A stretch of 34,173 bases of DNA from Cochliopodium minus (Eukaryota; Discosea; Himatismenida; Cochliopodiidae). The DNA is taken from positions 32,154 through 66,326 of the forward strand of contig JAMYWO010000008.1 of NCBI GenBank assembly GCA_024220525.1, read 5' to 3'. The notes under the pieces are model-generated. The model saw only the letters and a list, made by a program, of their open reading frames with translations. It had not been told where the DNA came from and searched no databases. Made by a program: the position numbers and the translations under genes. Of the stretch, positions 1 through 8,800 are shown one piece after another (position 1 is the first letter of the stretch; every line of letters begins with the position of its first letter).

Positions 1-77
1 GGAATTGGATATATAATTGTTAATTTATTGTTAATTGGATTCAATATAATGAACAATATTTAAGTTTTAAGAGATAA
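1..77. repeat. 77-bp direct repeat, probable contig-end overlap
   Basis: These bases are identical to 21869-21945, where the second copy stops directly before an N. An exact 77-base match that coincides with one sequence end and one gap edge is best explained as a shared end k-mer of a k=77 de Bruijn assembly, not as a biological repeat. It implies that the piece ending at 21945 may truly be followed by the piece starting here. Confidence 0.8.
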
Positions 78-83
78 TTTGAA

Positions 84-206
84 ATGTTCAAAAGGAATTT
101 TTTTTTTAGTGTATTACAAAAAATGAAAGAACTATTTAGCTCAATTAACTATCCACATCCTAATGATAAATATAAAAGGATCAAAAAAAATCATGATCAC
201 GAATAA
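84..206 (+). CDS. Small basic protein, 40 residues, unknown function
   Basis: This is an open frame from an ATG to TAA, encoding 40 residues. It starts with a short aromatic, basic segment (MFKRNFFFSV), followed by a Lys/His-rich tail ending in NHDHE. Its GC content is higher than the flanking homopolymer-rich DNA and its codon use looks coding. The stretch before GTATTACAA also resembles a splice acceptor (a T run followed by AG at 108-109), so it could instead be the last exon of a gene whose upstream part is missing. I do not recognise the protein. It converges on the protease gene to its right. If the 77-base overlap reflects the true order, it lies just downstream of LYRM1. Confidence 0.45.
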   Translation: MFKRNFFFSVLQKMKELFSSINYPHPNDKYKRIKKNHDHE

Positions 207-290
207 CTGTTAATTTAATTTTAATATTTCTTTTATTTTTTATTTTTTTAAATTATAATAAACATCCAATAAATAAGTCTTTTATTTTTT

Positions 291-1002
291 TTAAGAAATC
301 CATCTGTTTCCTGTAAATTCGTTGTTTGTAAAGCCAGTCACAGATGAATTTTTGTTAACTTTTCTGTTGTTCAACTCTCCTTCTTTAAAATACTTTTCAT
401 CAGAAAGAATGACCTCTTGTTTTAAGTAAAAAGGAAAATCAACATCATTGTTTGCGAAGTTATCTTGAGTATAAAACAAAATATAAGCTACATCTGTCTT
501 GAAATTCTTAGATACATTCTTTATGTTCGAGAAAGTGGTGAAAGAAACTTCGCTGTCGTTAAACTCGATCCAATTTGAGTTATTTTTTTCAAAACTGTGT
601 TTGGCATAAGAATAATAATGTCCAAAATCAAGAGAAAGACCTAAAAAAATAATTTGTTTAATATAAAAAAATTAAGTAAAAAAAAAAAAATACTTTTAAA
701 AATTTATTTAATTTTTTTTTTTTTACCTGAATGAAAAACAATCCCATAGAGTTTGTAATCAATTTTACTCTCTTTTGTATTTACAGTGAAAACTTCAGGA
801 AAATCGATGTTGTTGGATATTTTAGATCTTTTGTTTTGTTCAATGTCGTAACTGAACCTTTTGAAAGAAAGGACCAAGTTACGAGGCATTTTGGAAACTT
901 CGTAGTATTTTTTAACTTGCTTTTTTGCCTTGCAAGTGTCACAATGGTAATCATCAATTATTTCTTCAGTGAAGAAATATTCCCACAAATCATCCAAGCT
1001 TT
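291..1002 (-). CDS. Ubiquitin-specific protease (USP), C-terminal part
   Basis: A deubiquitinating cysteine protease of the UCH/USP fold. Two exons are visible (1002-727 and 640-291), giving 207 residues up to TAA. They contain the zinc-finger half-site HCDTC, the SFKRF segment, then the His box LYGIVFHSG (codon split by the intron) followed by SLDFGHYYSYAK with the catalytic His, and the W.EFNDS segment with the third catalytic residue. The domain ends with AYILFY. A polar tail of about 50 residues follows the domain. The catalytic Cys box and the rest of the N-terminal half should lie upstream, but the gene meets an A-rich microsatellite and the N at 1122, so it is 5' truncated by the assembly. 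The family assignment is secure; the subfamily is not. Confidence 0.9.
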
Positions 1003-1026
1003 CTGAATATCATAAATAAAAATATA

Positions 1027-1121
1027 TAAATAAAAATAAAAAATAAAAATAAAAATAAAAAATAAAAAATAAAAATAAAAATAAAAATAAAAATAAAAAT
1101 AAAAATAAAAATAAAAATAAA
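1027..1121. repeat. A-rich (AAAAAT)n microsatellite ending at a gap
   Basis: Tandem AAAAAT/AAAAAAT units with small length variation run up to the N. On the coding strand of the protease gene this is T-rich intron sequence preceding the exon that starts at 1002. Such a tract is a common reason for an assembly break. Confidence 0.9.
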
Positions 1122-1122
1122 N
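1122..1122. other. Assembly gap (single N)
   Basis: A single N separates the 5'-truncated protease gene (minus) from a 5'-truncated cNMP-binding gene (plus). Both genes lack their N-terminal halves at this point, so at least one to several kilobases are probably missing or the join is wrong. Confidence 0.85.
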
Positions 1123-1257
1123 TCATTTCTCAACATTTTGGGTTAAGTGCAAATAAGTCAAGTTATGTTGTTTCTTTCTTGTATAAATTTTTTATTTTTT
1201 AATTTTTATATTCTATATTTTTTATTTTTTAAAATTTATTTATTAAATTTGTGTAAG

Positions 1258-3625
1258 TTTTATTATATCAAATATGGAGCTGTGGTTTCTCACAACAAGA
1301 GATTTATCAGAGGAAACTTTGTGAAGATAGAGAACATCACCCAAAGAGTAGTTCTAAAAGAGCATCTCAACGAAATTGTAGCTGTTCTCCCAAGAACAAA
1401 GTAAAAATAAAAATAAAAATAATAAAATTAAAAATTATAATAAAAAAATTAAAAAAATTAAAAAATTAAAAAATTAAAAAATTAAAAAAAATTAAAAAAA
1501 ATGTATTAAAAAATTTTTTTTAATTTTTTTTCTGAACAGATATTTCGAGATCGATATTTTCCAGCTGAAATCTTTGTTTGCTTCAAATGCAGTTCTCTCA
1601 TTTCACTTTTACAAATTTCTAGCATACAAATTAATTCTGGATTTCCTAATCATAACTCGTAACGCGGACATTATTTTTTCTTACGACGAAGATTCAAACA
1701 ATGATCTTTCTGTTGAGAAAAATGAGAAAAATGATAAAACCACTGAAAATAATAATAATAGTAACAATAACAACAATAACAATACGCACTCAACTTTGAA
1801 TATCAGTGGAGGCAGTTTAAATAACAGTGAAGCAATCACTGCTTCTGATTTGAGGGAAAACCCTCTCACTGATCGCAAATCTTTGTCTATTCTCCACATT
1901 TTTGAATCTACTTTTAACAACAAAAACAAAATAATCAGAAGTAAATCTATCCTAATCAATTTTTTACTCTTTTGATTTTTTTTATTTTTCATTTCAAGAA
2001 TCTTTATTATCAATTTTTAAATAAGATATACTGCAATATGTTTTTATTTTTATTTTTTTAAAAGAATTTTTATAATTAATTTTACTTATTTGTTTGGAAT
2101 AATTTTTAAAGTCCAATAATTTTTCAAAACAATTTTTTTAAAAAATTAATTTTCTTCCTAATTAATTTTTATTAATTTAAAAATCATTTTGATTTAATTT
2201 TTGTTTCTTAAAAAAAAAGTTTATAATGATTGTTTCGTCAAACACATGCTAAAGAAAATCACAGGAACGATATGTCTGACGAAAGCAGAGATCTCCTTCC
2301 TCTCCAAAGAAAAGAGCTGGATCTTCCCCTTCACAAACATCCAAAACCTGAGAACAGGAGCTGACGGAGAAATTCATTACCTCAAACTGAGAATAATAGA
2401 GAAAGAAAAAAAGCAAAAATGTGTTTTGTTCTCCTCTTCTCAGAACACTGTCAAGGAACTTCATTTTGTCATTTCTATTCAACTCAAGTTGGAGTCTACT
2501 AACTCTTTGGGAAAGAAGAAGGGGAGAGGAGCTTGTCTGTTATCAACGAGTCGGGACACATTGAGAAGAAAGTTAATATCAGAGAAGAAGGTTATTTTTT
2601 AATTTTTATTTTTTTAAATTTGTATTATTTTTTTTTATTTTTTATTTTATATTTTTTATTTTTTATTATGAATTATTTATTTTAGTTCATTTCTTAAAAA
2701 CTTAATTATTTTTTAAATTATTTCTTATTTAAAATTTCAAATGATCATTTTTTAATGATTTATTTTTTTTTTAAATTATTTTTCATTTTATTTTTTTTAT
2801 TTTATTTTTTTTTAAAAAATAATAAATTTTTTGACTTTAAATTTTTTCTAGACTTGAAAATCATTAGATCAAGCAAATTAAACCTGCCTGAAGACAAACC
2901 TAGACATCACCCACTAAGCAAGGAAGACAAAGAGCTCATTTTCACAGAAAAGAATCTCAAAAAATTCCCCAAATACAAAGTCATCAGCGAAAACAAGCCC
3001 CAACCAAGAACCATGTATTTTATTAAAAAAGGAACTGTGAATCTCATCAACCATTTTGGAAAGGAAAACCAAAAAAAACTAGTAAATATAATTTATTTTT
3101 ATTTTTTATTTTTTATTTTATTTTTAATAATTTTTATCTTCTTATTTATTTCATAAATTATTTTACAATTTTTTTATTTCAAATTTTTCATGGTTATTTA
3201 TTTTTATTTTTTTCAAACATTTTTTATTTTTTATTTTTTTCAAACATTTTTTATTTCAAATTTTTTATTTCATTTTTTATTTCATTTTTTTTTGTAAAGG
3301 GTTATTACAATAGTGAGGACGCTTTTGGAATTGAACATTTGATAGGCACTCACCACCCAAATGCAAGCTTTGTTGCTGCAGAAGACTGCGAGATATACTG
3401 CCTCGAAGATAGCAAGTTGGAATACATCTTTCTCACTCATCCCAACACAGGTGCTCATTTTTATGAATTTATTTCGAGTAAAACTTTTATTTTTTTCTGT
3501 TTTATTTAAATTTTAATTTTATTTTTAATCAAATTTTTTTTTTTAAAGATGTTTATGCAGACAGAATTCCTTTGATTTTTAATTGTTTTTTAAGTAAAGT
3601 TTTGAAAGATGATAATGAAAAATAA
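1258..3625 (+). CDS. cNMP-binding/GRAM/cNMP-binding protein, C-terminal part (GbpC/GbpD-like)
   Basis: Exons 1258-1400, 1540-1940, 2220-2590, 2852-3081, 3300-3450 and 3549-3625 join in phase. The first holds the end of a cyclic-nucleotide-binding fold (YYIKYGAVV). After an Asn-rich linker comes a GRAM domain (GTICLTKAEISFL, WIFPFTNIQ). The last three exons form a second cNMP-binding fold (MYFIKKGTVNLI, then EDAFGIEHLIG and SFVAAEDCEIYCLED). The order cNMP-GRAM-cNMP is known from Dictyostelium GbpC and GbpD, where it follows RasGEF modules; any such modules here would lie beyond the gap. The second fold lacks the usual Arg of the phosphate-binding cassette. The frame changes near 2520 inside the third exon: one extra G in the GGGG run would restore it and make the total 1374 nt. 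A short coding piece may precede the first intron at 1123-1140. Confidence 0.8.
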
Positions 3626-3757
3626 AAAAAAAAAAAAATTTTGTAAATAAATAAAATTATTTCTTCTTCAAAGTAAGTGTCAAATCAAAAAGAAACATTC
3701 ATTTTTTTTTTTAAAAAAAAACTTTAAATAAAAAAAAATATTTCCAAAGAGTTTTAT

Positions 3758-5500
3758 TTAAAATTTTGGAGTGTAATTATTAATAGAAACAGTTTTGTAT
3801 GATTTCAGATGAAAAATGGCAACAAACACCCAAACAAACTGAACCAAAATAGAAGAGATCCAAAAGTCGTTGAAATAAAGATAAAAAAACAAAACGATAT
3901 TGACAAATGTTAAGAAGGGAAGGATGTCACTTTGATAGTTTTTCTCTCCCACACGATAAAACCCCCAAAAAACTTGTCCTACATGAAAGATCCAAACGTA
4001 TGTCGAGTAAACATTGATTTTGGAGAAGTTTTCGATGAGAAAGGTGGTAAATGAGTCTAGAAGATCAATTAACTTTATTTTTAAACTTTGTCTCTTTTCA
4101 TTAAAAACATTTTTCTCTCTTTCTTCATCTAAAAAAAATTTTAAAAAAATTTTAAAAAAAATTGAAAAATAAAATAAAAATAATAAAAAAAAAAAATAAA
4201 AAAAAAATTGAAATAATAAAAAAAAATAAAAAAAAATATTCAATTTAAATAATAAAAGTTTTTTGTAACAATATACCCATTTTATTCTCTGCATCATCTT
4301 GATTATCTTGATTTCTTTTTTCTTTTTCTTTGAATTCGTTAAAAGATGAACTATCTTCTTCTTGCTCTTGAATTTCTTCTTCTTCCAAATTATTTTTAAT
4401 GATTTGCTCGTCTTTTTGGCGTTTCTCTTGTAATTTGGTTTGGATCTCTCTTCGTATATCCCTCATTTCCCAGCTATTACTTTCTTCTCCAATTTCTGTG
4501 GTTGGTACCAAACTTAAATATGATATCACCAAAAGGATAGCAAATACTATTTTAATCTATATATAAAAATATAAAAAATAATGTTTTAATTAAAATAAAT
4601 AAAAAAAATGAAAAATTATTAAAAATAAAATGAATTTATTAAAAAAAATAAAATGAATTTATCAAAAAAAATAAAAAATAAAAAATTATTAAAAATAAAA
4701 TGAATTTATAAAAAAAATAAAAAAAAATGTTTCAAAATGAAAAATAAAATAAAATAATAAATTATTGAACTAAAATTAAAATTAAGAAAAAGAAAAATTA
4801 ATTCTATTGTTTTTTTAACTAAGATTAAAAACTTTTTTTTACAATTTGCAAGTAATTAATCTGTTTTTCTTCTAATATTATTGGAACTTTAATTTGGTAT
4901 GGAACTTCTTCGTTGTATGTTTCCGGATCCTTTTGTTGTTTGTAAAGAGAAATGAGCAGGAAGGACAATGCAGCTTCTAATGTTGCATACAAGACCAAAA
5001 AAGACAAAGAAATGGTGAGTATGTTGAATATTCTTTAAATAAAAATTGGTTTATTTTTTTTTTAAATTATTCTTTTATTTATAATAATCTTTTTTATTTT
5101 TAAAATTATTTTTTTATTTATAATAATCTTTTTTATTTTTAAAAAAATGCGCAAATTTTATTTTGAGAAAAATTAACGATTTATAAAATTCTTTTCTTAC
5201 ACCAGAACTGCCATTGTTCCCAAAAATGAATTAATGTATATCCTCGATAATAAATTCTCTATATTTTTTGATGTGATGTAGTTATAGTACATCCCCACTC
5301 CAAACATCAATAATTTCAGCAATACTTTAGATATTCCATCTATCCCAAATGAATAGAGGGTGAATACAATGATATAGGAGATCAACAATTCTTTAAAATT
5401 CAAAAGAACAAAGCCAAAATAAAATTGGAATCTCTATATTTGCAAGATAAGTTTATAATTGTTTTATGATAGTTATTCATCTTACATCAGTCTTTTGCAT
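3758..5500 (-). CDS. Polytopic membrane protein with a charged loop, unknown family
   Basis: Five exons on the minus strand (5500-5486, 5433-5201, 5032-4843, 4556-4277, 4128-3758) join in phase to 1089 nt, 362 residues. The start is the ATG of a 15-nt first exon (MQKTD) followed by a 52-nt intron. By eye there are about eight hydrophobic segments: five in the first 190 residues (for example ISYIIVFTLYSFG and IVFAILLVISYLSLV) and three at the end (around VYSTYVWIFHVGQVFW, FLTFVNIVLFFYLYF and LVQFVWVFVAIFHL). Between them lies a Glu/Lys/Gln/Asp-rich stretch of about 90 residues, probably a cytosolic coiled coil. I recognise no family motif. The 3' end converges on the cNMP-binding gene, and the 5' end faces the SLC26 gene across about 300 bases. 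Confidence 0.8.
5064..5142. repeat. Two tandem copies of a ~39-bp AT-rich unit in an intron
   Basis: The segment TTTATTTATAATAATC recurs with a spacing of about 39 bases inside the second intron of the membrane-protein gene. It looks like a recent local duplication; no function is apparent. Confidence 0.7.
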
Positions 5501-5807
5501 TTTTTTTATTTTAATATCATTAAAAAAAATTCTAAATCAGAATTTGAAATGCAATTTAAACTTTGATGCTTCAATAATAACCTTGAATAAATACTTTATT
5601 TTCATTTGGAACATTTACTTTTCGATTTATTTTCAGCTAAAATTTATTTAAACATATATTGTTATTAATTTTGAAAGTATCTAACAGCAAAACAGAAATA
5701 TATCTTCTTATTTTGAAGGCTCTTCTCAGGAAATTTAATTAATCTGTGATATAAAAATAAAAAAAAAAGGATTCAGAGTATCAAACAAGATTATCCTCCT
5801 AGAAAAA
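5501..5807. other. Divergent intergenic spacer
   Basis: About 300 bases separate two divergent genes. It must hold both promoters, but I see no recognisable core element apart from AT-rich stretches. A 61-codon open frame on the plus strand at 5466-5651 is hydrophobic and lacks coding character. Confidence 0.5.
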
Positions 5808-8800
5808 ATGGATTTTGATAATGGAGAGATTGTTCTGGATGAAATGAGTAAAAAGAAAGAATACAGAATATATATTAAATTTTTTTTAAATTATGATCGT
5901 TCTTATCAGTGATTGATTAATAATACTTCAATATGGAGCTAAATTTTAGCAAAATACAACATAACCATTTATTAATAGGAATTTTAATAAACAAAAAGTT
6001 TTTAAATCACTTACTAACTTTTATATGAAAAATTTGTTTCTTTATAGATGAAGATTTCATTTTGGACAAGGTTCCAGATTCTTTATTTACGATACAGAAA
6101 CTATGTGAAGCGATAGAGAAATATCTGAAGAGTCAAGGAGAGGATGAGAGGCAGTTCTTGGAGGTGATCAACAGGAGATGGAAGGAGATCAAGCCAGAAT
6201 ACAAGACCATCATCGATATAGATGTCACTAATCTTTTATCAATTAGGACTGCAAGATTCATGACCCGTTATTGCATGATGATGATGATGAACTTCTTCCA
6301 TTTCGATGAGAAATCGTTCGATGCCGTCATCATCTTGAAATCCATAGCCAATTATTATGATGGTGGTTATGCGAAGCTTATAAAGGTAAAATATTTGTTT
6401 ATTGAGGATATTAATTTATACTTTTTCATAATTTGTAAATTGATATGATAATAAATACGGAAATGTGATGAAATTTTCTGTATTTTAAAATTTTATCCAT
6501 TTTGATTCAATGAATAAGTTAATAATAATTTAATTTTGATTCAATTCATATAATAGGAAATTATAAATTTAAAAAACGATAATTAAATAATTAAATTCTA
6601 AATCACATTCAAGCAATATCTTTTGAAATTACCAACTTTATTTCAATCAAGGATCATCCCAATCTCAAAGAAGATTTAGAACTTTTGAAAGTAGAAGGAG
6701 AACTGAGCGTACAGAAAAAAACGGCATTGGACACCCCCCACAAGGATGTGATACTTAAAAAACCTTCTTTGAGAAAATTGTGCGCCAACAAAACTTTGAA
6801 GTACTTCAAAAACTTATTCCCTCCTCTTGAATGGTTGGGTGATTATAAAAAAAATTTTGCAGAGAACATTAAAGGTGAAAAATAAAATAAGAAATCAAAG
6901 TTATAATTTCAGATTTATTAAACAAAAAATAAATTATATATTTTTTTAAAAAGGTGATCTTGTTGCTGGTAAATTTTATTTTTTAATAAATAATTTTTCT
7001 TTACAAATTCTTTCTTTGAATGTTTTTTTTTTGTTCATTTTTAAAATGTTTTTAAAATAAGGACTCACCATTGGTATTTTACTTGTGCCTCAAGGTATTG
7101 CTTACGTCATGATAGCAGGAGTAATTGAAAAAAAAAATAATATAATTTAAACAAAATTAATCAAACTATCAACAGGGTCCTCCTGTATACGGATTGTATT
7201 GTGGTAAATTTAATCTTTTTTATCAATTTAATTTTTTATCATTCATTAATCCAATTTTTATTTTTTGTTAAACTTTTTTATTTTTATTTTTATTTTTATT
7301 TATTTATTTTATTTATTTTTATTTTTATCATTCATTTTATTTTTTTATTTTTTTATTTTTTATTTTTTCATTTTTTTATTTTTATTTTATTTTTGAAATT
7401 AATTTTTTATTTTTTATTTTTTTTTTATTTTTTTATTTTTATTTTTATTTTTTAATTTTTATTTAGGAATTGCTCCACTCCTCGTTTATTGTTTGTTTGG
7501 GACAGGAAGACAAACAGCGATGGGACCAACAGCAGTGGTATCACTGATCATCAAACAGTCCCTCTCCCCTTACGCCATCCCTGGTTCTATGGAATATGCT
7601 CGATACGCCATCACGCTCTCGTTTTTCGCGGGAATATTCCAGCTGATAGTTGGTCTGCTTAGGCTGGGTTTTATTGCCAACTTTCTTTCCTTCTCTTTGC
7701 TGTCTGGTTTTTCTACGGCGGGTAGTTTTATTAATATGATAATAATAAATTTATTTTTAAAATTTTAATTTTATTTTATTTTTTATCTATATTCTATATT
7801 TTATTCTATTATTAATTTTAAATTTTATTCATTAAATTTATTTTTATTTTTATTTTTATTTTCATTTTCATTTTATATTTTATATTTCAATTCAGATTAT
7901 TTATTTAAATTATCAAAATTTTCTTTTTCAATTAGGTGGTCTTCTAATTTTAATGACACAATTTAAATACATATTCGGAGGTAAAATTATTTTTTAAAAT
8001 TATTTATTTTTTTAAATATTTTTTTATATTTTTTATTTTTGATATTTTTATTATTTTTTATTATTTTTTTTTTTGAAAATAAATTTTTAAAACAGTCCAC
8101 CCCGATGCAAGTACCAATTTTTACGTGGGAGTCTACAACTTTTTCAAAGTGATACACGAGTCTAACCCCGCTTCAATAGGTTTGGCGGTCATCACTATTA
8201 TGATTCTCGCTGGTCTTAAATTAGGAAAGAAAAAGTGGCATTGGTTGGCTTTTGTACCTGGTAAATAAAAAATTACATTATTTTTTATTTTTTATTTTTT
8301 ATTTTTCATTTTTTATTTTTTATTTTTTATTTTTTATTTTATTTTTTATTTTTTATTTTTTAATTAATTATTTTCATTTTTCACAGGCCCATTGATCATA
8401 GTAGTGATGGGAATTGTTCTTTCTGTCACATTGAACTTTGAAGAGAAGGGATTGATTGTATTGGGAAGTATTCCTCCTGGTAAATTTTTTAAAACAAAAA
8501 ACCATTTTTTATTTTTTTTTCAAATTTTTTTCAAAATTATTTTAAAACAAATTTTTATTTTATTTTTTCAAAATTTTTAAAATTTGTTTTAAAAAGTCTT
8601 CAATTTATTTTTAATATTTTAATAAAAATTGATAAACTTATTTTTAATTTATTTTCAACATTTTTATTGTTAATTTATTTTTAATATTTTAAATAAAAAT
8701 TGAATAAAAATTGTTTAATTTATTTTCATTTTTCTTATTTTTTTATTATAATATTTTTTGTTAATTTTTTTTGTTAATATATTGCCGAATTATTTATTTT

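Noticed and set aside
2488-2528. Possible 41-base intron in the cNMP-GRAM gene
   Set aside because: It would restore phase but starts GTTGG and is far richer in G/C than any other intron here; a missing base in a G run is simpler.
6386-6613. C/D snoRNA in the SLC26 N-terminal intron
   Set aside because: A GTGATGA box C is present near 6465, but no CTGA box D or closing stem follows at a suitable distance.
7201-7455. 84-codon Phe/Ile/Leu open frame
   Set aside because: It is intron sequence of the SLC26 gene; TTT/ATT/TTA runs give long open frames by composition alone. The same applies to many Phe-rich frames (for example 17852-18034, 9610-9840).
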